From: Sambucus nigra | Lineage: Eukaryota > Streptophyta > Magnoliopsida > Dipsacales > Adoxaceae | Reading direction: 5' to 3' | Length of the DNA stretch: 64,000 nt | Assembly: GCA_949130495.1 (NCBI GenBank) | Contig: OX422222.1 | Location: 271,736,109-271,800,108 of the forward strand | Part shown: positions 48,583 to 60,797 of the stretch, piece by piece | Position numbering within the stretch: the stretch's first letter is position 1 | Layout: the number at the start of each line of letters is the position of its first letter | The notes under the pieces: generated by a model | The model's input: only the letters and a program-made list of their open reading frames with translations | Database searches by the model: none | What the model was told of the DNA's origin: nothing | Made by a program: the position numbers and the translations under genes

Positions 48583-49545
48583 TGAAAATGCAAAATTATT
48601 TCAAAGGGTGATTTCAACAAAAAATTGCAATATCAATTTTAAATATGCGGAAGAGACTTATAAACAAATTTTATCTCTTTATCCTACGCATGTATCTATG
48701 GTGTTAAAATAGATAAATCAAACCACGCAAATATGACAAGGCCAAGTTTCCGAAAAAAAATCCTTTCGGGGAAAGATATTTATTCACTTAGAAATTTATA
48801 AGAGAGTCGACTTACAAAGAACTTGATCCCCCACAAGCATAATGTGTATTCTTCGAAAATCTCTAAGGAACAACTATGATCCTTGCAAGAATCACATGAC
48901 CGTAGTCCTCCGTATTCGCCTCAACCTTCGTCATCAGTAGTGAATCCCCGTAGGGATCACAAGTCAGAAATGGAGTGCCTCTCCACAAAAGGTGTATGCA
49001 AGAGATAAAAAATATTCTAGGGTTATAAACCAATTCACAAGAACAATATTCAAGGATGCTTTGTTGTGAATTAAAACAGTGGTTTGACACACAAAACTTG
49101 AAGACATTTTGCTGGTGATATGCAATAACATTTTTGAAAAATCCTTACACAAACTGAACCACGAAACAAGTATTTATAATAAACCTTAAGTCGGCGGGTA
49201 GTTAAAATGACTTTTGCATGTCGTTTGAATGATTATGCAATGTCGTTTGAATGAGTGAACGTCAATATTTTTTTTCTTAAACTCCACCTACAGGTCTTCT
49301 AAAAACATATTTTTGCAAAACAAAACATCATGTTCGTATTTTGATAAACAAATAAACATACCAAATATGATTCTATGAATTAATTCAAACTCTAAATCAG
49401 TTTAGTTCTTTTGGGATATTGGGAAGTCTTCAAACTTAGAGATGCTTGAGTTCGGTTTGTCCTGACAGTTCATGACAATTTTTAATAGGATACGCCAAAC
49501 TAGCTTAAAGCTATGGTATGAACAATGATAGAAAAATTATTCTTA
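48583..49545 (-). repeat. 3' LTR of the Sirevirus-like element
   Basis: On the minus strand TATAAATA (49171-49178) lies about 45 bp downstream of two TCGTTTGAATGA elements (49221-49232, 49243-49254). The outer edges are approximate. Confidence 0.7.
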
Positions 49546-51150
49546 TAAATGTCTCCCTTTGGCTATTCCGGTACGAAACAAACAAATAGACCGAACACCA
49601 AATTAAAATTAAAATCTCCTATTACAGAGATACTAATACCCTTCCCAACCCTAGAACGGAATGACATAAGATTCTTTGTCTTCAAACTTTAACTTCTTCC
49701 CTTTCAAACTTTGTCTTCATTCGTGTATCTTTAACTTCCACTTTAAGTACCTACACACATGAAGAAACAAACATATACCTTCGTGATGCATCACGATTGA
49801 AATAAAATATAATTCATAAATAAATACTCTCCCATAATTCAAACTCATCACAAACTTCATTTTGATTTTCTCCCCCCTTATTTTTATCGAAATAGACAAA
49901 TATACAAAGAAGTAAAAACAATAAATATTAAGTGCAAAGCATCACGACAAAGAAAAGATATCATCACAAAGGATGTAAATTAAGCATGTTTAATGATCAT
50001 CTCAACGGAAACTATGATGGAAAATCGGTTGTTATTTGCCTTTATTTTTGAAAATTTTCAATTTTTCAAAACAAAAATGAATTTCACAATTGCAACAAAC
50101 ATACCATATATAATATATGCAAAATATATCAAAAAAAATTCGGCACACATATATAGGTGTAAACAACCACAAGACACATAAGCTTTACACACTAGCATAG
50201 TATCGATGTGTCCAAACATGTGAAATGGAATGAATGGGTGAGAAATAGTAACAAAAGAATTAGAACCTAAACACTCAAATATGTTCAAGAAATTCTAATT
50301 GATCGTAAAACTTTATCAAACTAAACTTTATCCTCAATTGAGAATTAAAGTTGAACTTAATGAACAAAACAAGCACGGTGCACACAAGCCTATAATTTTA
50401 ATGATTCTACAAATCAATAGCATCATGACAAAATAAGCTTAAATAGGATACATTGTCATTGTTCAAACCCGTTTATATTTCAATTCAAACTCCCATAAAA
50501 TATTTATTTTCTTTACTTTTGAATGAATATATCAATCTAAACAAATTTGTGCCCTATTTGGCATATTCTTCTTTTTATTACCTTAATTTTTTCTTGGGCT
50601 CTTTTCAAACGATGGCTTTCACAATGTGACTATTATTCACTCGCAGCCTCTTTTCTGTGTACACTCATATTTTTTCAATTCTAAATAAATCCTCACGGGT
50701 AACAGTTCTTACATACACAAATATTCCATAGTCAAATAAACATGTCGCTGCCAAGATTGATAAGAGAACATCTCACCAAGCTCAAATGTAGATCATGAAG
50801 TCTAAATTCAATAATCTCTTGCATGTGTGTGTGGAGGCATGTACACAGTCGAGTCCATAAATCAAGTTAAGTTCGAAACAACTCCATAAACATGGTTAAG
50901 ATCAAATTAAGTATCTAAAGTCATAACCAAATGTCCTAGACACATGGAAATTGCGTATTGAATTGGATTTTTTAAAACATATAAAACCAAAAATGCTTTT
51001 GTATTTTTCAATATGAATCAATAAGAGAAAAAATATAATATAAAAGATATACAAGTCATAACACTAACAAAAATTTATCATGAAGCATAACTAGAGTATG
51101 ACCAATAAATCATGCAAGAAATCATCCATAAGAAATAGCATGTGCCACAT
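49546..51150. other. Non-coding interior of the Sirevirus-like element
   Basis: AT-rich, with only short frames. No pol domain could be recognised on either strand. Confidence 0.55.
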
Positions 51151-52016
51151 CATGTGCAAGAATGTGAGAATCAACCAATCTAACATTTAACGTCTCCAAA
51201 ATGAATTCTCTAACCCAAACACGTGTATGTCTAACTAGAGGGATTATGGGAACAGACGGGACACTATCTATAAATTGCCTAGGATCTTTTCTAAGATCAT
51301 AACTAAACCACTTAAGGTGACATTTCCTACCACAATGTGAACATGTGTAAATGGGTGGAACGATACCTATGGGTTGACCTTTTCTAACGTCCTTGGTTTA
51401 GGTTGAACCTCTAAAACAAACAATGGTTTTGGCTTGAACAATCCAAGCATGAGAACAAAATGATCCATTACCATCACTACCCAAACTACTCGAGTCTTTT
51501 AAATTGTTTTTCAACTCCAAAATTTTTAACTCGAGCAAACAATTAGACTCTTTCAATTTTAGGGATGCCTTTTTCAATTTTTCAACAATACCTAAAAGAT
51601 TATCACACTCAACCTTAATAAAAGTAAACTTTTCACTAAGAGTCTCCTCACATACCATAAAATTATTAATCAAAATATTCTTATCCTCTTTGGTACAAAC
51701 ACTAACCCTAGAATTTTTCAAGTCCTCTAAAGATTTTTACGAAAATAGGACTCTATCACCACTCTCTTTCTTAGAAAATTTTACATAAATAAAGACATGG
51801 TCCAAGGCAACAAGCTTCTCAAGAAAAAAAATCTTTTTGATTTTGCACTGTTTACAAAAACTTCCATAGCGAATTTCAAACGAGAATTTTTCTTTTCCAA
51901 AAATTTAATTCTTTTAGCGAATGTCAAATTCAAATGATATAAACCATCAAAACTAGGAGACTCCATCAACCAAATAAGTGAGATGTATAAAATAAACAAA
52001 ACAAAATCAAACACAA
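51150..52016 (-). pseudogene. Sirevirus-like gag remnant
   Basis: Minus-strand pieces in order: a short N-terminal frame (51781-52014), a leucine/lysine-rich coiled coil (51398-51721, EKLKKASLKLKESNCLLELK) and a zinc-knuckle-like CSHCGRKCHLKW...Y at 51299-51343, where the last Cys is replaced. Then come PRQFIDSVPSVPIIPLV and further open frame. The coiled coil before a CCHC is typical of Sirevirus Gag. Frames are separated by stops. Confidence 0.6.
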
Positions 52017-52032
52017 TAACTTAGTGCAACCC

Positions 52033-52136
52033 GCTCTGATACCAATTTGACAACATGAGTAGTCAAAAGGTATTAGTTAGAAAAATAAAAAAAATCAGGA
52101 TGATTCGATAACTTGGAGCAACCTGCTCTAATACCA
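52033..52136 (-). other. Duplicated primer binding site
   Basis: TGGTATCAGAGC on the minus strand at 52033-52044, and a mutated copy (TGGTATTAGAGC) at 52125-52136 beside the LTR. Both sit in similar contexts (TAACTT..GCAACC.GCTCT), so about 92 bp was duplicated. Confidence 0.7.
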
Positions 52137-52139
52137 ATT

Positions 52140-52612
52140 TGAGCATACAGAATAATTGCAAAGGGTGATTTCAGCAGAAAATTGCAATACCAATTTTAAA
52201 TATGTGGCAGCGATTTATAAACAAATTTTATCTCTTTATCCTACGCATGTATCGATGGTGATAAAACAGATAAATCAAATTATGCAAATACGATAAGACC
52301 AAGTTTCAGGAAAAAAACCTTTTCAGGTAAAAACCTTTATTCACTTAGAAATTTACAAGAGAGTCGACTTATAAACTACTTAATACCCCATAATTATAAC
52401 GCGATATTCTTCAAAAATCTGTAAGGAACAACTATGATCCTCGTAAGAATCACATGACCGCAGTCCTTCGAATTAGCCTTAGCCTTGTCTTCAGTAGTGA
52501 ATCCCCACAGGTATCACAAGTCACTAATAGAGTTCATCTCCATAAAAGGTGTATGCAAGAGATATAAAACTTTCTAGGGTTCTAAACTACGAACAATATT
52601 CAAGGATGCTTT
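52140..52612 (-). repeat. 5' LTR of the Sirevirus-like element, truncated by Tekay-3
   Basis: Aligns with 48583-49060. It breaks at GCTTT (52608-52612), the expected target duplication of Tekay-3. Confidence 0.78.
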
Positions 52613-55567
52613 TGTAATACCCCGTATTTTTATGTCTTTTAATTTTGGGGATTTATTAAATTTAATTAGAGATATTAAATTAATATTAATCCGGAAAATC
52701 ATTTAAATACTTACTAGCGTGATGAGAGTTAGTAATTATTTTTGTTACAAGTTAATTTATGGGTAAAGTAAGTGGTGTAATTATGATTAGTAAAATTATC
52801 ACGAGAATCTAATTTGATAATTTTTGAAATTTATCGGGATGCGCTCGTGTCGTGTCGGGATTAAATTTGGACTATTAAAAGTAAATAAATTATAATCCAT
52901 CCATATGGTCATTTTGAGTGAGTCAATGTGTCCGGAAGGGCCTAGATAGTCAAAATATTATACCCGGGGGTTTAGTTTGGGTCTTGGGGCATTTTTAGGC
53001 TTAATTAACACCCTAGGAGGGCGTTTTAGGCATTTTGTATTTTTGGGCTTGGAAACCTATGAATTTTCTAGGTGATATCATATGCTTAGAGTTGTCTTCT
53101 AGGGTTAACACAACCAAAAATAAAAGACGGTCATTGGAGAAGGAAAGGAAAAGCTTACCAAGGAATTCTAGGCCAAGCATTCCTCCGTTGGCACCGCCGT
53201 CACCGCCAAACGTTAGATCGCGCAACAAGGATCACAACCACACTGATTTCATCCATAAATCAAAAACAAAAATTCCCAGGCAAGTATTTATCTAGCTTAA
53301 TTTAGTTAATTCTTCATTCATATTAGTTTATGGTTGATTAGGATGAGTTTTTATGAAAGAAAACCTATGTTGGAGGTTAGAAATCGCATGTTGTAGAGAT
53401 ATAAACATCATTCTGGAAATCCCCTTCACATGTAGAGGTTGAACCACGAATTCACATTGGGTTAGAAGTAGAAATTCTGGAAAAAGAATGAGAAGATCTA
53501 AGTTAAAGAAATTATTAGGGTTCATGAGATTTATATAGATTTTGCCCTTTTAATTCATGATACTTGATGAAAACTCGCATGCCTTACGTAAAATATTGTT
53601 CATTTGAGTTTACAATGCTTGTGGTATAAATTTTTGGGAGTTTGGGAGTTAAAAATTTGGATTTGGATGACTTTGGATGATAATTCCCGTAACTGGTATT
53701 CTGCAGTTTTCGCCATACCTGCTTGATCGATCGATCGACCAAAGAATGTCGATCGATCGACGGTTCAATCGATCGACCCCTTCTGAAAAACTAGATTTTT
53801 CCTTATGTTGACGTAATCCGATTGAATGCGTAATAAATCTTGATTAATGTTATTAGGACATAATGAAACATAAAAAGGACCAGTAGGGTCAAGGTAAACC
53901 CCGTTAAGTGGAACTTTAATGAAATGGGAAAATGAAGGGTAAACGGGGAAATGTTCATACCTAAGAAATCTAACGTGCGTAGACTTAATAATCGAAATGT
54001 CTAGGAGTTAGATTAGAAGGTAAGTGAGGGCCTACTGAAATTGTAGTTTGGTAAAGAGAATACTTCGAGAGATGAAAAGTGAGTTGGAATAAATTAAATT
54101 TCAAAAATAAAATGAATAAGTCCGTTATAAGAAATAATCGAATAAAAATGTAGTAAGAATGGAATAATATAATGTTGGGCCGTGGGCGTACCTAACTTAT
54201 GAATGTGAATAGTTATATATCTATATAACTCTGTGATTGATCATATATCTTATATAGATGTAAATAAATCATGCCCGCGCTGGGACAGTCTTATCTTGAT
54301 GGGACCTTTATGGGGGATATTGACTCGTACCCTAGAGCATAGAAAATCCTTGGTACAGGCTATCTGATTGATTGTCAGACGGTCCTAAGAGATGTGAGGG
54401 TATGTGCTGACCTCTTAGTGACTTGGAACTATGCTTCGCCTCAATTTGTGTTTGTTTGTATTAATACAGTTCGAGAGCTATTCCGAACTAGTATTTCCCT
54501 TAGTACGAGTGATACGGGGACTTGATAGCAGAGTATGCCAGCACCATAAATATTATGTGGGGTGCCAGTAGTATACATATATTATATGGGTAATTAATTC
54601 ATATAAATATAGCCTTAAAATTTGTAACTTCCTACCGAGGTTAAAAGAAGTTAATTAATGGATAAATATTCCGGTTCTATTATTTATGGCTGAAATGTTG
54701 TGACACCGTTGAAAGACTTTTTTTTAATTAAATAAGAGTTATGTGACAACCTTAAATTCCTGGGATTTAATTATCTTAGTTCTAGAAATTGTCGGCATGG
54801 AATCTAATGAGGAATTTGAATTAAGTTAATCTTTTGGGATTAATAGTGCGTTAGGGTGCACACTAGAAGAGAGGTGAGACTTTCTCAAGGGAGTGTCGTT
54901 ACTAATATGTTGTTGCATTAGCCGGTAGTATTTTAAATACTTGTTAAACTAATTTTAAACTATTTTTACAATCGGGCTCTGACCCGTTTCCTATTCTCTC
55001 TTTTCTCTTGTATATATATGTATATATTACAGGTGCCCAGTCACAGGGGAGTCTTGCATAGGATCCTCCGTAAGGAACGCGTTGCAGCTTAGGTGGGAGT
55101 TGCAGGCCTCTTGCTTAGACGACCTCATTGTTGATTCCACTTCTAGCACTATTTATTCAGTTGGGCATGTGTCGCTCTTTTCCATTATTCAGTTGTTTAT
55201 CAGATATTTCTATTAGTTCATTTCCAGTATTTATACTTTGTGATTTATTCATGCGAGGATGTTTTCCTTTAAGTTTTAATGTTGGAATCAATTAGTTGGA
55301 TGATTAATTATTTGAATTGCTTGTTCCAGTATAGTTATTGGGTGATTCTTAATTTATGATTTATGTTAAGTTTTAAAATATTGGTTTTAATTGAAATTTG
55401 GGATTAATGTCTTAAAAATGGTTTTTGTCACTTAGCTTAATTAATTAGGGTGTTTAATTGAAAATTTTATTTTACGACAGTGATGCTGAGAATGAACCAA
55501 CCATTCACCTTGATTATAATTTAATAAAGGATTGATCACTCGATATTTAATTAGGCGGGGTGTCACA
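52613..55567 (+). repeat. Tekay-3 5' LTR (2955 bp)
   Basis: TGTAATACCCC to GGGGTGTCACA. It includes an ATG-free segment of about 190 bp ending at the conserved CCAG|GCAAGT site (53279/53280), and a palindrome cluster at 53724-53776. Confidence 0.93.
53724..53776. repeat. Palindrome cluster TCGATCGATCGA in the Tekay-3 LTR
   Basis: Three copies: 53724-53738, 53749-53761 and 53766-53776, separated by 5-10 bp spacers. Confidence 0.8.
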
Positions 55568-55569
55568 GG

Positions 55570-55581
55570 TGGTATCAGAGC
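55570..55581 (+). other. Primer binding site of Tekay-3
   Basis: TGGTATCAGAGC, two bases after the LTR end. Confidence 0.92.
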
Positions 55582-55750
55582 ATCAGGTTCTAGTGTCCTT
55601 AGGATCTGTACGACTTATTTCGCTTTCAGCTTAACGTTCTTGTTATAGAGCCCTATTTTAGGATTGTTGTATTCTTACTTTCATGATTACGTCCTCAACT
55701 ATTTAAGATTTGATAATAACGGTAGACTAATAAATTTCTTTACGTTTCAG

Positions 55751-56841
55751 ATGCCTCCGAGACGTGCCCCAAAGGATAGGCGTGCCCAAGCCGAGCAGCC
55801 AGTAGATCCGGCTCAGGGAATGGTGAACGCAAATGAGGTAGCCGCCATCGTTGTTCAGGCGGTAAATGTCGCGCTAGCGGTAGTACAACAGGCTCCACCC
55901 CAAGTTCAGGAAGTGGCGCCAGTACCGGCACAGCTTCCATCTGTATGGGAGCGAGTTAGGGATGCCTTTCAGAAGGCGCATCCCCCAGAGTTTGCGGGTG
56001 GTTCAGATATTATTGTAGCCAGCCAATGGAAGGAAGATATCCAGAGGCATCTGCATATGTACGAGTGCACGGACGTGCAAAAATAGCTGTTGGCTTCCTT
56101 TAAGCTTGTGGGGGCCGCTTTGCATTGGTGGGAATCTACTACCACTCTGGAGGAGAGGGAGGTTATTACTATTCAATTGTTTTGGGCGCGATTTGTCAGT
56201 AAATACTTCCCATCCACCGTGCAGACTAAGATGAGAAGGAAGTTACTGAGTCTGAAGTAGGAAAATTCTACTGTTGCTGAGTATGAAGAGGAGTTCACAA
56301 GACTTCTCACTATAGTGCCAGATGAGGTAAGAAGATACTATTGTTTGTGGACGGGTTAGCTTGGAGGATCCGTCAGCACCTTATAGGAAATCTGTCTCTG
56401 AGTACCTACACAGATGTACTCAATGCTTCTTTGCTACACTGCCAGGATCACCGCTTACATCTACAGGGAAGCAAGCGAGCAGAAGAGTCCGGCCAGCAGG
56501 GCAGGACCGGGGGTAGTGGTACTAGTGGAGCACCGACATCTCAAGGGAAGACTCGTCAGCATGGGCAGAGTTCCCATCAGGGGGACCCTACCAAGCGATT
56601 CCAATCAGGTGATTCCAGGCAGGGATTTAGGGGATTTAGGCAGGGCCAACCTAATCTGCAGGGCCAGCATCGTCAGCCGCAGGGGCAGCAGCAGGACCAT
56701 CAGGGCCAACAGTGATTTCAGCAGGGCTAATGACGGGGTGGTAACGGCCAGCAGGGCCGTAATCAGCAGGGACAGAGGGGAGAAAATTTTAGGGGTCGAT
56801 GCTTCGGGTGTGGTAAAAATGGCCACAAGCGCCAGGATTGT
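55751..56841 (+). pseudogene. Tekay-3 gag with stops and a 13-bp deletion
   Basis: ATG at 55751 (MPPRRAPKDRRAQ). Stops at 56084-56086 and 56258-56260 both correspond to CAG in Tekay-2. A 13-bp deletion near 56327 shifts the frame; it then stays open from 56341 to a TGA at 56713-56715. The CCHC knuckle at 56800-56841 (CFGC GKNG H KRQD C) keeps all four ligands, unlike the other two copies. Confidence 0.92.
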
Positions 56842-59800
56842 CCAGAGGGTGATAGGGCCCCATAGCAGCAGGGTGCCCGTAATGAGCGATAGAGGCCACT
56901 TTTTCCAGCTTCCCTCCTGGCACCAGCTCAGGTACCAGCCCTACCAGCCATTCCAGCTGCTCCAGTGCAGCAGGGGCAGTTACAGTACGGACGTGTCCAT
57001 AATGTCCACCAGGCAGCAGCTCCACCGGGGCCGCCTGCGATTGAGGGTATGTTTCCTATCCATGGTACTATGGGTCGGGTTTTATTTGATACTGGGGCGA
57101 CACACTATTTTATAGCTACCCATTTTGCGAAGGCCTTAGGGTTATTATCCACAGCAGAGAACATTGTAACGTGTGTAGACTCACCACTAGGAAATGGATC
57201 GCTAATTTTCTTTATATATCGGGGTGTAGGAGTAGAGATTGGTAGCTTGGTATTACGAACAGACATGTTAGTCTTAGATATGCATGAGCACGACTTTATT
57301 ATTGGTATGGATTGGCTCGCAGCTTACAGAGCCATGATAGATTATTTTGGTGGGAGTATTGTCTTCACCATTCCGGGGTAAGAGATGTTTGTAGTGACGA
57401 TTCCTCGCCCAGAGGGAGGCTCTACCGCTCATTTATATTACATAGAGTAGGATACCTCTAGGGAGGTCGCGATTCCCTTGGACTCGATCCTAGTTGTTCG
57501 TGAGTATTCTGATGTATTTCAGGAGATACCAGGACTATCCCCCAGTCGAGAGATAGATTTTGTCATAGATTTATTATCTGATACTCGACCAATAGCACGT
57601 GCTCCATACCGTATGGCTCCAACAAAAATGCAAGAGTTACGGGATCAGATAGAGCAGCTGTTAGGTCAGGGCTTCATTCGTAGGAGTACCTCACCTTAGG
57701 GCGCTCTAGTGTTTTTTATGAAAAAGAGAGATGGTTCACTGAGGCTATGTGTGGACAACCGGGAACTGAATAAGGTCACGATACGGAACAAGTATCCATT
57801 GCCTCTAATCGATGATCTGTTCGACCAGCTAAAGGGAACAACTTTCTTTTCGAAGATAGATCTGAGGTCAGGGTACCATCAGTTACGTATTAGGGAGCAG
57901 AATGTTTCAAAGACTACTTTCTTGACGAGATATTGGTCCTATGAGTTCAGAGTGATGCCATTTGGACTCAAAAATTCTCTATCCGTATTCATGGACTTGA
58001 TGAATCGAGTGTTCAGAGAGTTCTTGGATCAGTTTGTCATCGTCTTCATTGATGACATTTTGATATATTCACACACCGAGGAAGATCATGCCGAGCACTT
58101 GAGGCAGGTTCTTCAGACTCTTCGAGAACATCAGTTGTATGCTAAGTACGATAAGTGCAAGTTCTAGTTACGGGAAGTGCAGTTCTTGGGACATGTTGTT
58201 TCTGAACAAGGGATAGCAGTTGAGCCGAGTAAAGTGTCAGCGGTGAGGGAGTGGGGATAACCCACGACACCGACGGAAGTGCGTAGTTTCTTGGGATTAG
58301 TCGGATACTACAGGAGATTTATTCGGGGGTTCTCCAAAATAGCGGGTTCATTAATGAACCTGACTCGCAAGGGGGTACCATATGTTTGGGATGATGCATG
58401 CCAATTGGCTTTCGACGAGATGAAAGACAAGCTTACTTCAGCACCGGTCCTTGCTTTACCTAAGCCAGACATGGAGTATCTGGATTACACCGATGCCTTT
58501 TTACGAGGACTTGGGGGAGTACTTCAGCAGGAGGAGAAGGCTATAGCTTTTGCCTCCCGCAAGCTTAGGCCGCACGAGAAAAATTACCCCACACATGACC
58601 TAGAGTTAGCAGCGGTCGTCTTTGCATTGAGGATATGGAGACACTATTTAATGGGGGAGAAATTTCGCTTGTTCACAGACCACAAGTCACTGCAGTACCT
58701 GTTCACTCAGCGAGAGATGAATATACGTCAGCGCAGGTGGTTAGAGTTTGTGAAGGACTATCAGTTCGACATACTATACCATCCGGAGAAGGCCAACGTA
58801 GTTGCCGATGCGTTGAGTCGTAGACCGATAGACGATGTAGCGGACATCTAAAAAGCAAAGTGGAAAGATTTGGGTCACCAGGAAGTAGTAGCCCACTCCT
58901 TTATATCTTTCATAACAGTGACACCCGAGATTGTTACGAGGGTAATACAGGCACAGACAGCAGACCCATTTTGCCAGGAGCAGATTGTACGACTTTTAGC
59001 TGAGGGGGCTGAGTCATATTGTGTTAGTTTCGATGGAGGTTTGAGGTTTAATGGGAGATTGGTGGTTCCCGAAGGAGCAGAATTACGTTATGCAGTGATG
59101 ACCCAGTCTCACGGGTTCCGATTTGCAGTGCATCCTGGGGGAGATAGGATGTACCAGGATATGAGGCGGCAATACTGGTGGAGTGGGATGGAAAAGGACA
59201 TTGCTGAGTTCGTGTCCAAGTGTTCTACCTGTCAGCTGGTAAAGGTAGACCACCAGACACTGTCGGGGTTGCTTCAGCCATTGGAAATACTCGCGTGGAA
59301 GGGGGAGAGCATTTCCATGGATTTTATTACTGGGTTGCCTACATCACAGCGGGGCCACGACTCCATCTGGGTGATTGTGGACCGTTTGACCAAGGTGGCT
59401 CATTTTTTGCCGGTGCAGATAGACTATACCACGACCCAGTATGCTCAGTTGTTCATTGCTGAGATTGTCAGATTACATGGGGTGCCCCTGTTTATTGTGT
59501 CTGATAGAGACAAGATTTTCATGTCGTGTTTCTGGGAGAGCTTTCATGAGGCCATGGGTACGGAGTTGAGGTTGAGTTCAGCTTATCACCCACAGACAGA
59601 TGGACAAACAGAGCGGACTAATCAGATGTTAGAGGATATGCTACGCATATGTGTCCTTGATTTTGGAGCAGGTTAGAAGCCGCATCTTCCACTGGTAGAG
59701 TTTGCTTATAATAACTCTTATCAGTTCACGATTGGCATGGCTCCATTTGAGGCTTTATATGGCAGTCCTTGTCGTTCCCCAACTTGTTGGCTAAAGGTGG

Positions 59801-60299
59801 GGGATAACAAGTTTCTCGGACCAGAGGTGATTCAAGAAACCTCCGCTAGGATTGAGATTATCAGGAGTCGCATTCGGGTAGCCCAGGACAGGCAGAAAAG
59901 CTATGCCGATGGAAAACGGTTCTTTCGAGAGTTTAATGTGGGGGACCAAGTATTACTACGTGTATCTCCTATGAAAGGAGTGATGAGGTTCAGGAAGAAA
60001 GGGAAATTGGCCCTGAGGTACGTGGGATCATTTCCCATTATCGAGAGGATTGGGCCGGTAGCATACAGATTGGGATTGCCAGAGAATTTACATCGCATTC
60101 ACGATGTATTCCACATCTCGTTGTTGAGACGATACCTTCGGGATGACATGGACCATACCCATATCGCGATTGACGAGATTGACTTAAAGCCAGACATCTC
60201 TTACGAGGAGAGACCAGTGGCTATCCTAGACCATAGCGAAAGGAGATTAAGATCAAAGGTAGTCTGACTTGTCCGGGTCCAGTGGGAACATCATAATGT
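56842..60299 (+). pseudogene. Tekay-3 pol: protease, RT, RNase H, integrase, start of chromodomain
   Basis: Protease DTGA at 57088-57099, RT at 57478-58167 with FIDD at 58045-58056, RNase H at 58279-58851 and integrase at 58870-60267 with HHCC finger and D, D, E residues (MDF, SDRD, DGQTERTN). Stops: 56863, 56890, 57379, 57448, 57700, 58165, 58258, 58849, 59674 and a TGA at 60265. One frame holds throughout, so decay is almost entirely by point mutation. The chromodomain begins LVRVQWEHH and is cut at 60299 by CACTA-1. Confidence 0.92.
60297..60299. repeat. Target site duplication of CACTA-1 (left), TGT
   Basis: Repeated at 63628-63630. Confidence 0.85.
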
Positions 60300-60321
60300 C
60301 ACTACACCAAATATGCACTAT

Positions 60322-60570
60322 TGTCAAGGTCATTGACCCTGACAAATCACCCTTGTCAAGGTCAATGACCGTGACATTTCGAGGCGAGACAACTTTTTTT
60401 GTCACGGTCGTGTCGCGGTCAATGACCATGACACGTTTGTCACGGTTTATAATCGTGACAAAGCAGTGACCCTTTTTTAAAAATTGTCACGGTCATTGAC
60501 CGTGACACGTCCGTGACAAAAGTTGTCACGGGCGTGTCACGGTCAATGACCGTGACAATTCTGGGCAGAA
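60322..60570. repeat. Left subterminal palindrome array of CACTA-1
   Basis: About six repeats of GTCACGGTCA and TGACCGTGAC separated by one A or T, several overlapping or with half-site duplications (GTCACGGTCGTGTC). CACTA subterminal repeats are the known binding sites of TnpA-type proteins. Confidence 0.85.
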
Positions 60571-60797
60571 TTTAAAAAAAATCTGCTGGGCAGTATGGCC
60601 ACTGCCACTGCCCATCAGTATATTTGTACCTGTTATAGTAACGTCGTACCTGTTCCAAACATCATATATCCAAACAAACTAAAGATAATGCAAATATATA
60701 TTCATGACGATATAATCCAAATATTCAAAATAGAAATAATATACATGACGATATAATCCAAATATAATTAAAATGGACAAACTTAAAAATAATGTTA

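Larger units (their letters stand above)
48583..52612 (-). mobile_element. Sirevirus-like Ty1/copia element, internally deleted, cut by Tekay-3
   Basis: Direct copies at 48583-49545 and 52140-52612 (for example CTTTATCCTACGCATGTAT, GGAACAACTATGATCC, AAGGTGTATGCAAGAGAT) are LTRs. A Met-tRNA primer site lies beside the right one, and gag fragments follow on the minus strand. Minus-strand AAAGGGAGA near 49553 looks like the purine tract by the left LTR. No protease, integrase or RT is left in the 2.6-kb interior. The right LTR continues beyond Tekay-3, outside the window. Confidence 0.72.
53280..55750 (+). other. Candidate GC-AG leader intron of Tekay-3
   Basis: Donor CCCAG|GCAAGTATTTA and acceptor TTTCTTTACGTTTCAG directly before the gag ATG at 55751. 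The interval (2471 bp) contains many ATGs, while the proposed leader exon from about 53100 to 53279 has none. A pyrimidine tract precedes the acceptor. No transcript evidence. Confidence 0.48.
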
